NCBI GenBank assembly: GCA_049446715.1
Contig: JBMTQX010000015.1
Location: forward strand, 1-58,164
Reading direction: 5' to 3'
Length of the DNA stretch: 58,164 bases
From: Eutrophocola sp049446715
GTDB taxonomy: Bacteria > Pseudomonadota > Gammaproteobacteria > Pseudomonadales > Pseudohongiellaceae
Part shown: in pieces, positions 17,108 through 26,302 of the stretch
How the letters are laid out: each line of letters opens with the position of its first letter
Position numbering within the stretch: position 1 is the stretch's first letter
Program-made: the position numbers and the translations under genes
The notes under the pieces: model-generated
What the model was told of the DNA's origin: nothing
The model's database searches: none
What the model saw: the letters and a program-made list of their open reading frames with translations, nothing else

Positions 17108-17986
17108 CTATTCGAATGAAAAGCCGACGGGTTCTGGCAGGGTATAGGGCCGGATCTGCACAAGCAGCCCTATAGCCGGGTGATCCAGGTAATACAGCTC
17201 ATTGCTCACCATTTGCCGCAGTTGGTCCATGTAGGCCAGGCGGGTGACCGGCAGGTCCATGGTCAAGGTACTGTCACCGCCGGGAAATGGCGGTTCGGGC
17301 AGCTGCCAGGATGTCGTGTTGGTAGTAGTGTTAGGGAAGGCGGAAAAGTCGGCCAGCCAGACCCGGGCCTCGATATCCACACGGTTGATGTTGTAACTGA
17401 AGCGCAGGCTGCCTTCCAGTTCGTGGTGTTTACCGAACTGATCTCCGCCGCTGACAACAATGGCGCCGGACTGCATACGGTTCAGCACAGGCTGGCGCCA
17501 GACCGCGTGAAACAGCAGGCGATGATCCGGAGAACGTTCCAAATCACGATTGTAGGCGGTGAATTCGGCTTCCTCGTTGCCCAGGGCGATGAAGGGGTCG
17601 CGACTGAAGTCTGTCAGCCTGAAATCCCCCGCGGGGGGTTTTGTTTCTGGACCGATCATGAGCGGTTCCCGGGCCTGGATTAAGGAGAAACCAGCCTGGC
17701 CGACAGCAGACGTGTTGACCAGGTTGTCGTCGGGCTCATCAAAGTCGATCAGGAAGCTGGTGACAGCAGGTTCCAGCTGGCGCAACGGTTGCTGGTAGGT
17801 AAGATCGGTTTTTTCCGGAATCACCAGTTCGTTACTGACTTCTGGACCCTCGTTGCTGAAGATACTCACCTCAATTTCATACCAGCGATTGCCATCGATG
17901 CTGAATCCCTGGGCCATGGCGTCGGAAGCCATTGCCGGAGGTAACAACCAGGACAGTAGCAGGCAGGCATGTTGAAATCGCGTCAT
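17108..17986 (-). CDS. csiV: CsiV family periplasmic protein
   Basis: The 292-residue product starts with a signal peptide (hydrophobic LLLSWLLPPAM, likely cleavage after MAS/AMA near residue 20-26) and continues with RWYEIEVSIFSNEG, the conserved opening of the CsiV family. It ends in a domain with HPAIGLLVQIRPYTLPEP. In Shewanella CsiV has been linked to cell envelope and cell separation and to activation by a diguanylate-cyclase pathway, as far as I remember; the molecular activity is unknown. It is downstream of mfd (four bases between the genes) on the minus strand, the usual arrangement in Pseudomonas relatives. Confidence 0.82.
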   Translation of the reverse strand: MTRFQHACLLLSWLLPPAMASDAMAQGFSIDGNRWYEIEVSIFSNEGPEVSNELVIPEKTDLTYQQPLRQLEPAVTSFLIDFDEPDDNLVNTSAVGQAGFSLIQAREPLMIGPETKPPAGDFRLTDFSRDPFIALGNEEAEFTAYNRDLERSPDHRLLFHAVWRQPVLNRMQSGAIVVSGGDQFGKHHELEGSLRFSYNINRVDIEARVWLADFSAFPNTTTNTTSWQLPEPPFPGGDSTLTMDLPVTRLAYMDQLRQMVSNELYYLDHPAIGLLVQIRPYTLPEPVGFSFE

Positions 17987-17990
17987 GGCA

Positions 17991-20900
17991 TCAGGCTACC
18001 TGAAGGCCTTCGGGAGTTAAAGATGCCAGCAGGCTGCTGACAAAGCCAAGACGCTCGCGGGCGTCGCCCAGGTCATGGCGGAATTTCAATTCCGTGGCGC
18101 CGCCCAGGGAAAACAGTGCGGGCGTTTCCTGCACCAGTTTGACCACGGCATAAGGCTCGACAGCGGTTTCCTTGTCGAACAGCACCTTGCCGAAACGGGC
18201 ATTGGCCTCGACCTTGGCAATGCCCAGGCTTTGCGCAGTGAGTTTCAGCTGGGTGACTTCAAACAACAGCCGGGTAGGTTCCGGCAGCAGTCCAAAGCGG
18301 TCGATCATTTCCACTTTCAGGTTATCCAGTTCCTTTTTGTTGCCGGCATTGGCAATGCGCTTGTACATCATCAGTCGGGTATGTACGTCCGGGAGGTACT
18401 CTTCCGTGATCAGCGCCGGCATATGGAGATTGATTTCTGTGCCGGTGTGAATCGGCCGGTTCAGATCGGGATGCTTACCTTGTTTCATCAGGTTGACGGT
18501 ATGTTCGAGCATTTCACTGTAGAGGCTGAAACCGATGGTTTGGATATGCCCGCTTTGTTCATCGCCCAGCAGCTCGCCAGCACCGCGGATCTCCAGGTCA
18601 TGGCTGGCCAGGACGAAACCAGCTCCCAGCGTGTCAGCATTGCCGATGGCATCGATACGCTTCAGGGCATCTGCGCTCATCGACTTGGGGTGTGGTGTCA
18701 GCAGGTAGGCATAGGCCTGGTGATGAGAACGGCCGACTCGTCCGCGCAGTTGGTGCAGCTGTGCGAGACCGAATTTGTCTGCACGTTCCATAATGATGGT
18801 GTTGGCCGTAGGAATGTCGATACCTGTTTCGATGATGGTGGAACACACCAGCACGTTGTAGCGGCGATGATAGAAGTCCGACATGACTTTCTCGAGCTGG
18901 GTTTCCCGCAACTGGCCATGGCCAACACACACTTTGGCCTCGGGCACCAGCTTGCGCAGCTCATCGGCGGCATTCTCAATGGTCTTGACCTCATTGTGCA
19001 GATAAAAAACCTGGCCACCGCGCAGCAATTCACGCTGGACCGCTTCGCGAATCAGTGCGGGGGTGGACTGGCGCACAAAGGTTTTTACCGACAAGCGCCG
19101 CGCTGGCGGCGTCGCGATGATGGATAAGTCGCGAATACCGGACATGGCCATGTTGAGTGTGCGCGGTATCGGCGTCGCGGTCAGGGTCAGGATGTCGACA
19201 TTGGCGCGAAGTGACTTGAGCCTTTCTTTCTGACGCACGCCGAAACGGTGCTCTTCGTCAATGATGAGTAGGCCGAGATTGTGGTATTTCATATCCGTGC
19301 TGAGCAGTTTGTGCGTGCCGATGACAATGTCGATCTTGCCGTTGGCCAGTTTGGCCATGTTGTCCGTATGCTGTTTGCCGGAGACGAAGCGCGACATCAG
19401 CGCAATGTTGATCGGCCAGTCGGCGAAACGATCCTTGAAATTGTCATAGTGCTGTTTGGCCAGCAGGGTGGTGGGCACCAGGATCACCACCTGGGTGTTG
19501 TTGCTCACGGCAATGAATGCCGCCCGCAGGGCCACTTCGGTTTTGCCGAAGCCGACATCACCACAAACCAGGCGGTCCATGGCTTTTTCCTGCTGCAGAT
19601 CCTGCAGCACGGCCTGTATGGTTTCCTGTTGATCTTCGGTTTCCTCGAACGGAAAGTCGCGCACGAACTGCCGGTAGTCTTCTTCAGGCAAGGTGAACTT
19701 CATCCCTTTCTGGGCTTCACGGCGCGCATAGACATCCAGCAGCTCCGCGGCCACATCGATGACTTTTTCGGCCGCCTTGCGCTTGGCTTTTTCCCACTGG
19801 TCACTGCCCAGTTTGTTCAGCGGGGCATGGTCGGCATCGGCACCGCTGTAACGGTTGATGAGGTGCAGGGAGGAAACCGGGACATAGAGTTTGGCTTCGT
19901 CGGCATATTCCAGAACCAGGAATTCGGTCAGCTGGCCTTCCACCTCGAAAGTCTGCAGTCCCTTGTAACGGCCGATTCCATGATCGATGTGCACCACCGG
20001 CGCATTGAGATGAAGCTCGGTGAGACTCTTGATTATGAAGTCGGTGTTGTCAGTAAACTTGCCGCGCCGGCGCGGCTGACTGACATGATCGGCAAACAGC
20101 TGGCTCTCGGTGATCAGCACCAGTGGCGGGTCGACCAGGTGCAGACCGTTTTCCAGCGGTGCCACGGTGATTGCCAGTGGCAGCTTCAAGGCCTGGAATT
20201 CCTGCCAGTCCTCCACGGTTTTCAGGCTGATACCGACTCCACCCAGCAGTTCCAGCAGGGCTTCACGGCGTCCCGGGGAATCGGCGCAGAACAGCACCGG
20301 TGATTCCGTAACGCCGGCAAGAAAATGCTGCAGCTTCTGCAGAGGGTTGTCGCGTTTATGTTCAACATCCAGGTTTGGTATGGGCACAACCGGTAGGCTG
20401 GCCTGATCACTGTCGCCGGCAACTGACTGGAGATTGACCTGCGCAAAGCGGTTCAGGCTGGCGAACAGCTGCTCTGTACCCAGGAACAGATGCTGGGGAG
20501 GCAGGATAGGGCGTTCCGGATCCACCCGCCGGTCTTCATAGCGCAACCGAATGTCGTGCCAGAACAGTTCCGCGGCGTCATGCACCTGGCCCACGGTGAA
20601 GAATGTGCTGTGCGCTGGCAGGTAGTCGAACAGGGTGGACAGGGATTCGTAGAACAGCGGCAGGTAATACTCGATGCCGGCCACCGCCACGCCGCGTGAG
20701 ATATCGTCATACAGCGGGCACTTGCGGACATCGATATCAAAGCGCTCACGAAAATTCTGCCGGAACCGGGTGATGCCCTGTTCGGTGAGGGGGAATTCCT
20801 TGCCTGGCAGCAGCTTGATGCTGTCGAGTTTTTCCTGGGACAACTGGGTTTCGGGATCGAAGTGACGCAGGCTTTCGATGTCCTCGTCAAACAGCTCGAT

Positions 20901-21455
20901 CCGCACCGGCGCTGTACCGCCCATAGGGAAAATGTCGAGAATGGAGCCGCGCACGGCAAATTCGCCATGCTCATATACGGATTCCACGCACAGATACCCG
21001 GCGGCTTCCAGTTCCCGGCGCATGGCAGGCAGGTCCAACTGTTCGCCAACCTTGAGATCCAGGCTCATGCCGCGAATGTAGCCGGTCGGGACCAGCCGGT
21101 GCAGCAGGGTGCTGACCGGTATTACCAAGGTGGCCTTTTTGGCCTCGGGCAGGGCGACCAGCGTGGTCAGGCGCCGCGAGATAATGTCCTGGTGGGGGGA
21201 GAAATTGTCATAGGGCAGGATCTCCCAGTCCGGAAATTCCAGGTGGGTCATATCATGGTCACTGAAAAAGGCGATTTCCGCCTGCAGGCGCTCGGCCTGC
21301 TGGCTGTTTTCAGTGACCACCACGGTCAGACCGCCATGCTGGCGCGCATAGTTGGCCAGTACCAGGCCGGCACCGGCGCCGGCCATGCCGGACCAGCGTT
21401 GTCTGTCACCCGGCCGCTCAATCGCGGGCAGGTCTTCGAGTTGCAGAATTGTCAT
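17991..21455 (-). CDS. mfd: Transcription-repair coupling factor Mfd
   Basis: Mfd releases RNA polymerase stalled at lesions and recruits the UvrABC machinery. The 1154-residue protein shows the UvrB-like N-terminal region, the RNA polymerase interaction domain (HIDHGIGRYKGLQTFEVEGQ through ADEAKLYVPVSSL), the translocase with Walker A CGDVGFGKTEVALRA and Walker B LLIIDEEHRFGV, helicase motif LTATPIPRTLNMAMSG, the TRG region (RGRVGRSHHQAYAYLL) and the C-terminal TRCF domain. Length is that of the family. The window also holds uvrC, a partner in the same pathway. Confidence 0.97.
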   Translation of the reverse strand: MTILQLEDLPAIERPGDRQRWSGMAGAGAGLVLANYARQHGGLTVVVTENSQQAERLQAEIAFFSDHDMTHLEFPDWEILPYDNFSPHQDIISRRLTTLVALPEAKKATLVIPVSTLLHRLVPTGYIRGMSLDLKVGEQLDLPAMRRELEAAGYLCVESVYEHGEFAVRGSILDIFPMGGTAPVRIELFDEDIESLRHFDPETQLSQEKLDSIKLLPGKEFPLTEQGITRFRQNFRERFDIDVRKCPLYDDISRGVAVAGIEYYLPLFYESLSTLFDYLPAHSTFFTVGQVHDAAELFWHDIRLRYEDRRVDPERPILPPQHLFLGTEQLFASLNRFAQVNLQSVAGDSDQASLPVVPIPNLDVEHKRDNPLQKLQHFLAGVTESPVLFCADSPGRREALLELLGGVGISLKTVEDWQEFQALKLPLAITVAPLENGLHLVDPPLVLITESQLFADHVSQPRRRGKFTDNTDFIIKSLTELHLNAPVVHIDHGIGRYKGLQTFEVEGQLTEFLVLEYADEAKLYVPVSSLHLINRYSGADADHAPLNKLGSDQWEKAKRKAAEKVIDVAAELLDVYARREAQKGMKFTLPEEDYRQFVRDFPFEETEDQQETIQAVLQDLQQEKAMDRLVCGDVGFGKTEVALRAAFIAVSNNTQVVILVPTTLLAKQHYDNFKDRFADWPINIALMSRFVSGKQHTDNMAKLANGKIDIVIGTHKLLSTDMKYHNLGLLIIDEEHRFGVRQKERLKSLRANVDILTLTATPIPRTLNMAMSGIRDLSIIATPPARRLSVKTFVRQSTPALIREAVQRELLRGGQVFYLHNEVKTIENAADELRKLVPEAKVCVGHGQLRETQLEKVMSDFYHRRYNVLVCSTIIETGIDIPTANTIIMERADKFGLAQLHQLRGRVGRSHHQAYAYLLTPHPKSMSADALKRIDAIGNADTLGAGFVLASHDLEIRGAGELLGDEQSGHIQTIGFSLYSEMLEHTVNLMKQGKHPDLNRPIHTGTEINLHMPALITEEYLPDVHTRLMMYKRIANAGNKKELDNLKVEMIDRFGLLPEPTRLLFEVTQLKLTAQSLGIAKVEANARFGKVLFDKETAVEPYAVVKLVQETPALFSLGGATELKFRHDLGDARERLGFVSSLLASLTPEGLQVA

Positions 21456-21575
21456 AACGGGCTATCAGGACTGCGCGAGCAGCGTGAAAACAGCAGCATG
21501 CCCGGGCTTGGAAAGTTCATGTCAGTGTAGTGAGTTGGCAGAAGATCGGGATTGGCCCAAAAAGGGAGTCGGTAA

Positions 21576-21604
21576 TGGACTTCTCCGGGACATCCTTGGA
21601 TAAT
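21576..21604 (+). promoter_or_regulatory. Candidate sigma70 promoter for gap
   Basis: TGGACT (21576-21581), a 17-base spacer and GATAAT (21599-21604) lie in the divergent mfd/gap interval. The predicted start near 21611 gives a leader of about 37 bases before the gap GTG. Confidence 0.5.
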
Positions 21605-21647
21605 ACGCGCCTTTTCTAAAACTCCAAATTTTACAGGAAATCAACGC

Positions 21648-23120
21648 GTGGAACGACCGAGTGTAGACGACTATTTTGGTGACTGGAAAGCCCGTGAGGC
21701 ACTGGCACAGGAAATGCTGCCCATCATGGGAAGGCTGGAAAACGAGAAAGGCGTCCAGATCTTTCTGTATGGCCGCAACCTGAACAACCGTTCGGTCGCC
21801 AACATCATGAAGTCTCACCGTCGTGTGCGAGAAGTTGCCCGCAACGAGCTTTCCGAGTTCGAAAGCAATCCCGTGTTGAAAGCCCTTGCCAAGCTGGACC
21901 TGTGTCCCTGTCAGATCGACCTGGGCAAGCTGACCGTGACTTATATGGAAGCCCTGGAAGCCGACGCCAATGTTGACCTAGATGCGCTGGTGGCCAAAGA
22001 ACTCTCACACCTGGTTGGCGTTGACCACAAGCCTGTGGAAAGGCCGACGGATGTCATCCTGTACGGTTTTGGCCGTATCGGCCGCCTGGTGACCCGGTTG
22101 CTGCTGGAACAGACTGGTAACGGCCAGATCATGCGCCTGCGCGCCATCGTAGTTAGAAAGGGCGGGGAAGACGATCTGATCAAACGCGTCAACTTGCTGC
22201 GCAACGACTCCGTGCACGGTTCCTTTTCCGGCACCATTCGTGTTGAGGAAGACAACAACCGCATCATCGCCAACGGTAATGTCATCGAGATCATTTACGC
22301 TGACAGCCCGGACAGTATCGACTACACCCAGTACGGCATCCAGGATGGCCTGGTGATTGACAACACGGGCCGCTGGCGTGATGCCGAAGGCCTGAGCCAG
22401 CACCTGAAATCCAAAGGGGTCAGCAAGGTCATGTTGACAGCGCCTGGCAAGGGTGATCTGAAGAACATCGTGATGGGCATCAACCATGACACCATCCAGC
22501 CGGATGACAAGATCATTTCCGCCGCTTCCTGTACCACCAACGCCATTGCGCCGGTACTGAAGCTGATCCACGAGAAGTACGGCATCGTGCATGGCCACGT
22601 GGAAACCGTCCATGCCTACACCAATGACCAGAACCTGATCGACAACTACCACAAGGCCGACCGCCGTGGCCGCAGTGCGCCGCTGAACATGGTGCTGACC
22701 GAAACCGGTGCCGCCAAGGCCGTTTCCAAGGCGGTCCCGGAACTGGAAGGAAAGTTGTCCGGAAATGCCGTCAGAGTCCCGGTGGCCAACGTCTCCATTG
22801 CTATTCTGAACCTGACCCTGCTGACCTCTTCCAGTAAAGAAGAGATCAACGAGTACCTCAGGGAAGTCGCCTTGCATTCGCCACTGCAGAACCAGATCGG
22901 CTATACGGAATCACCGGATGCGGTATCCAGTGATTTCATCGGTTCCCGCGAAGCGTGTACCGTGGATGCCAAGGCAACCATCGTCAATGGCAAGAACATG
23001 ATTCTGTACCTGTGGTACGACAACGAGTTTGGCTACAGTGCCCAGGTGGTGCGCATGGTCAACATGATGGCCGGTGTGAAGCACCTGTGTTACCCGGAAG
23101 ATGAATCCATGGTCTACTGA
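21648..23120 (+). CDS. gap: Glyceraldehyde-3-phosphate dehydrogenase, long form
   Basis: Oxidises glyceraldehyde 3-phosphate to 1,3-bisphosphoglycerate, or runs in reverse in gluconeogenesis. The 490-residue product has about 130 residues before the NAD-binding fold (VILYGFGRIGRL), then the catalytic ISAASCTTNAIAPVL with Cys295 and the C-terminal WYDNEFGYSAQVVR. Standard GAPDH is about 330 residues; this long version with a helical N-terminal extension is the one beside mfd in Pseudomonas. GTG 21648 has AGGAAA eight bases upstream. The last 20 bases overlap apbE in another frame, so the two are probably coupled. Confidence 0.93.
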   Translation: MERPSVDDYFGDWKAREALAQEMLPIMGRLENEKGVQIFLYGRNLNNRSVANIMKSHRRVREVARNELSEFESNPVLKALAKLDLCPCQIDLGKLTVTYMEALEADANVDLDALVAKELSHLVGVDHKPVERPTDVILYGFGRIGRLVTRLLLEQTGNGQIMRLRAIVVRKGGEDDLIKRVNLLRNDSVHGSFSGTIRVEEDNNRIIANGNVIEIIYADSPDSIDYTQYGIQDGLVIDNTGRWRDAEGLSQHLKSKGVSKVMLTAPGKGDLKNIVMGINHDTIQPDDKIISAASCTTNAIAPVLKLIHEKYGIVHGHVETVHAYTNDQNLIDNYHKADRRGRSAPLNMVLTETGAAKAVSKAVPELEGKLSGNAVRVPVANVSIAILNLTLLTSSSKEEINEYLREVALHSPLQNQIGYTESPDAVSSDFIGSREACTVDAKATIVNGKNMILYLWYDNEFGYSAQVVRMVNMMAGVKHLCYPEDESMVY

Positions 23121-24231
23121 CGGGACCGGTCATGGCAGCAACCCCCGCTGGTTGCTGCCAGTCCTGACCCTGCTCATTTTGCTGGGCGCATTCGTTGTCC
23201 TGGCCTTGCTCTACCCTTCACTTTCCTCCCCGGCGGTATCGTCAGCTGATGGGGGAGAATCCGCGCCATCCGTCATCGCATTGTCCGGTCCTACCATGGG
23301 TACCGGATACCGTATCCTGTTGCCAGGCAAGGCCTTGTCTGCCGATGCCATGGCAGACCTCGGCACACGTATCAGCACGCGCCTGCAGCATCTGGACAGA
23401 GCACTTTTTTCCACCTACGCCCCGGACTCGCAACTGTCACGCTTTAATCGTCAACCCGTCGGAGTACCGATGACGCTATCCGGGGAAATCATTACCGTCA
23501 TGCAGGGTGCCATGCAGGTGCATGCAGCATCCGGCGGTGCCTTGGATGTCACCATCAAACCCTTGGTAGACCTGTGGGGATTCGGTGCAGGAGACAGTAT
23601 GGGAACAGTGCCGGATGCAGCAGCGATCAATGCCGCCCGGGACGCTCTGGGGATGGATAGGCTGCACGTGGATGCCGGCAACAGCACGCTGACCCGCATG
23701 GCCGCCGTCAGCGTTGACCTGTCGGCGATAGCCAAAGGCTACGCCGTGGATGCCATTGCCGGTTTGCTGGAGGGGCAGGGTATCGGTGCCTATCTGGTGG
23801 AAATTGGCGGCGAAGTGCGGGTGGCGGGTCTCCATCCTGAAGGGCGACCGTGGCAACTCGGGATTGAGACGCCGCAGGATGCCGCGCCGACACTGTTCAG
23901 GTCGCTAAACCGGCCGGTCGCCTCGGCAGGCAACCCGCTGGCGCTGGCAGCTTCCGGCAATTACCGCAATTATTTCGACTTCAAGGGGACGCGCTATTCC
24001 CATACCATCAATCCCGTGTCCGGACGCCCTGTGACACACGGACTGGCGTCCGTGACAGTGATAGCCGGGTCGACCATGTTGGCCGATGCCTGGGCTACCG
24101 CACTGGAGGTACTGGGGCCGGAAGCAGGCATGAAGCTGGCAAATGAATTACAATTGGCCGCCTATTTCATTGTTGACGAGGATGGCGGCTTCACCGCCCG
24201 GTATTCGTCAGCGTTCACACCGTACCTGTAA
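23101..24231 (+). CDS. apbE: FAD:protein FMN transferase (ApbE)
   Basis: ApbE attaches FMN through a phosphoester to Ser/Thr of periplasmic-facing proteins such as NqrB, NqrC and RnfD/G. The 376-residue protein has GPTMGTGYRI, SRFNRQPVGVPM, DVTIKPLVDLWGFG, VDLSAIAKGYAVDAI, YLVEIGGEVRV, SHTINPVSGRPV and MLADAWATALEVLG, so the catalytic core looks intact. The N-terminus has a membrane segment (about residues 17-40) but no lipobox cysteine, whereas many homologues are lipoproteins. It overlaps gap by 20 bases. In relatives as I recall it is the downstream partner of the nqr operon, but no Nqr subunit is present here. Confidence 0.94.
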   Translation: MNPWSTDGTGHGSNPRWLLPVLTLLILLGAFVVLALLYPSLSSPAVSSADGGESAPSVIALSGPTMGTGYRILLPGKALSADAMADLGTRISTRLQHLDRALFSTYAPDSQLSRFNRQPVGVPMTLSGEIITVMQGAMQVHAASGGALDVTIKPLVDLWGFGAGDSMGTVPDAAAINAARDALGMDRLHVDAGNSTLTRMAAVSVDLSAIAKGYAVDAIAGLLEGQGIGAYLVEIGGEVRVAGLHPEGRPWQLGIETPQDAAPTLFRSLNRPVASAGNPLALAASGNYRNYFDFKGTRYSHTINPVSGRPVTHGLASVTVIAGSTMLADAWATALEVLGPEAGMKLANELQLAAYFIVDEDGGFTARYSSAFTPYL

Positions 24232-24269
24232 TCTCAACCTATGGCAGACGCTGTGCCTTAAGTGTCCAG

Positions 24270-25715
24270 ATGATAAACGCGAAGACCAAGAAACAACCGA
24301 AGCGCAGTGCACCCCGGAAATCGCGGGCAAAGCAGAAATATGACCTGCTCGTAATTGGCAGTGGCCCGGCCGGGGAAGCGGCAGCCATGAATGCCGCAAA
24401 GGCCGGAAAAAAAGTGGGCCTGGTGTGTGACAAACCCTTACCCGGAGGCAACTGTACCTATCTAGGCACCATTCCTTCTAAGGCCATTCGTTTTGCCGTC
24501 AAGCAGGTCCTGCAGTTTCACGCCAACCCCCTGATGCACGATCTGGGCTCCCTGAAAAAGCTTACATTCCAGGAAACCCTGAAACAGGCTGAACGGGTGA
24601 TGGCTGCCCAGGGCAAATCGCGAGGAGATGCCTATGATCGCAACAACGTGCCGATTCACAGGGGCATGGCGGAGTTCATCGACCGCCAGCACATCCAGGT
24701 CAGCGAGGGCAAAACCAAAACCGTGCTGGAGGCCGGCAATTTCATTATCGCCACCGGTTCCCGCCCGTACCGACCCGATGCCGTCGATTTCAATCATCCG
24801 CTGGTCTTCGACAGTGACACGATCCTGACCCTGAAATCCTCACCGCGAAAGGTGACAATTATCGGGGCCGGTGTCATCGGCTGTGAATATGCCTCCATTT
24901 TTGCCGGCATGAAAATGAAGGTGGAACTGATCAATCCGGCGGACTCACTGCTGTCCTACCTTGACACTGAAATCACCGATGCGCTCAGCTATCACCTGCA
25001 GAATATGGGGGTGCGCTGCCGTCACCAGGAGCATTTCAAGAAGCTTGAGTACCACAAGGACCACGTCATTACCTACCTGGAGTCGGGCAAGAAAATCAAA
25101 AGTGACATCCTTTTGTGGGCCAACGGCCGCACCGGTAACACGGACAAGCTCAACCTGCAGGCCGTGGGGCTGGATGCTGACAGCCGGGGCCGCCTGAAGG
25201 TTGATCGCAAGTACCAGACGGCTGTACCCAATATCTATGCTGCCGGCGATGTTATCGGCTGGCCCTCGCTGGCCAGCGCCGCCTACGACCAGGGCAGGGC
25301 AGCCAGCAACGCCATCATTGACCCAGAAGAGTTCCATTATGTGAATGATGTCGCGACCGGTATCTATACCATTCCGGAAATCAGCACTGTGGGCTATACC
25401 GAACACGAGCTGACGGAAAAGAAAGTGCCCTATGAAGTCGGCAAGGCCTTTTTCCGCAATATTGCCCGCGCCCAGATCACCGGTGATGAAGTGGGCATGC
25501 TCAAGATCATCTTCCACTTTGACACGCTCGAGATACTCGGCATCCACTGTTTCGGCGACCAGGCCTCGGAAATTGTGCATATCGGCCAGGCGATCATGAA
25601 CCAGAAAGGCAAGGCCAATACGCTGAAATATTTCATCGATACCACCTTTAACTACCCAACCATGGCAGAGGCCTACAAGGTGGCAGCGTTAAATGGCATA
25701 AACAGACTGTTCTGA
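24270..25715 (+). CDS. sthA: Soluble pyridine nucleotide transhydrogenase
   Basis: SthA is a cytoplasmic flavoprotein that transfers hydride from NADPH to NAD+, balancing the two pools. The 481-residue chain has the FAD-binding LLVIGSGPAGEAAAMNAA, GGNCTYLGTIPSKAIR, where the second cysteine of the classical disulfide pair is replaced as in other SthA proteins, the NAD(P) fold VTIIGAGVIGCEYASIFAG, and YAAGDVIGWPSLAS. A basic N-terminal tail of about 24 residues (MINAKTKKQPKRSAPRKSRA) precedes the FAD fold and is longer than in E. coli. It follows apbE by 38 bases and probably shares its transcript. Confidence 0.95.
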   Translation: MINAKTKKQPKRSAPRKSRAKQKYDLLVIGSGPAGEAAAMNAAKAGKKVGLVCDKPLPGGNCTYLGTIPSKAIRFAVKQVLQFHANPLMHDLGSLKKLTFQETLKQAERVMAAQGKSRGDAYDRNNVPIHRGMAEFIDRQHIQVSEGKTKTVLEAGNFIIATGSRPYRPDAVDFNHPLVFDSDTILTLKSSPRKVTIIGAGVIGCEYASIFAGMKMKVELINPADSLLSYLDTEITDALSYHLQNMGVRCRHQEHFKKLEYHKDHVITYLESGKKIKSDILLWANGRTGNTDKLNLQAVGLDADSRGRLKVDRKYQTAVPNIYAAGDVIGWPSLASAAYDQGRAASNAIIDPEEFHYVNDVATGIYTIPEISTVGYTEHELTEKKVPYEVGKAFFRNIARAQITGDEVGMLKIIFHFDTLEILGIHCFGDQASEIVHIGQAIMNQKGKANTLKYFIDTTFNYPTMAEAYKVAALNGINRLF

Positions 25716-25724
25716 GGCGTGAAC

Positions 25725-25766
25725 GGGGCTTGTCCCTGATTCTGAAAATGCCCCTCAAGGCCTTTA
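25725..25766 (+). terminator. Possible terminator after sthA
   Basis: GGGGC (25725-25729) can pair with GCCCC (25750-25754) around a 20-base loop, followed by TCAAGGCCTTTATTT. The loop is long and the T-run interrupted, so the call is weak. Confidence 0.25.
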
Positions 25767-25794
25767 TTTATGCGGGTATTCAAGGAAAAAGTAC

Positions 25795-25823
25795 TTGAAC
25801 GGGTAGGGCTTAAAGTGTAAATT
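25795..25823 (+). promoter_or_regulatory. Candidate promoter upstream of nuo
   Basis: TTGAAC (25795-25800), a 17-base spacer and TAAATT (25818-25823). Each box matches 4/6 of consensus. If used, the nuo leader would be about 470 bases, so an additional closer promoter is likely. Confidence 0.3.
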
Positions 25824-26238
25824 GGCACCCCGCTTGAAGCAGTGAAATTAGTGCGCCTGCAACATGCTTTAAAGGCGTCTGGTGACAGCCCTGAAGTGAA
25901 CAAATACTGGCAATAGCACAACAATTTTCCTGCCCTCAATCCGGCATGTCACGAAACATGCCACGACATACCAAGACACATTGCACTGGATTGCCAGAGC
26001 CTCTTGGCGGGTTTGCATTTTCACTACAGCAAGCGGCGCTCAAGGGTTGTAGTCATGCAGGCGTGTTTAAGAAACAGCAGCCGGATAAAAACATGACAAC
26101 GGCGAGCGCAAGTAATACAGCAGGCCAGCGAGTACAGCGAGTACAGGAAGTACGGCAGGCCGGGTATGTAGCAGGGCGGAGCCCATGATCGTCATGACCG
26201 GTTGTTTTCGATACGGCAACTGATTTGAAAGAGTGGTT

Positions 26239-26276
26239 TGCTCAACGACATGCTTAACGGCATGTACATGCTTAAC
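26239..26276 (+). promoter_or_regulatory. Cluster of three TGCTYAAC boxes before nuoA
   Basis: TGCTCAAC (26239-26246), TGCTTAAC (26251-26258) and TGCTTAAC (26269-26276) are spaced 12 and 18 bases apart, and the last two extend to ACATGCTTAAC. They end 26 bases before the nuoA start I prefer. Repeated boxes so close to a start suggest binding of a regulator or of RNA, but I know of no matching factor. Confidence 0.4.
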
Positions 26277-26302
26277 TAGATTGCAGAACAAGGTTGGCCG
26301 AT

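Larger units (their letters stand above)
25716..26302. other. 587-base intergenic region upstream of nuoA
   Basis: I find no convincing gene here: the small open frames in it lack recognisable protein character. The region contains the possible sthA terminator, a promoter candidate at 25795-25823, a 9-base tandem repeat at 26126-26152 (CAGCGAGTA twice, then CAGGAAGTA), and a cluster of TGCT(T/C)AAC boxes at 26239-26276. It is the natural control region of the 15-kb nuo operon. Confidence 0.6.

Noticed and set aside
18075..20303. Long plus-strand open frames opposite mfd (350 and 340 codons)
   Set aside because: They lie within mfd on the other strand and encode no recognisable family; mfd is full length and conserved.
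25946..26188. 80-codon frame in the nuo upstream region
   Set aside because: No family resemblance, weak start and a stretch coded by the 9-base tandem repeat; treated as non-coding.
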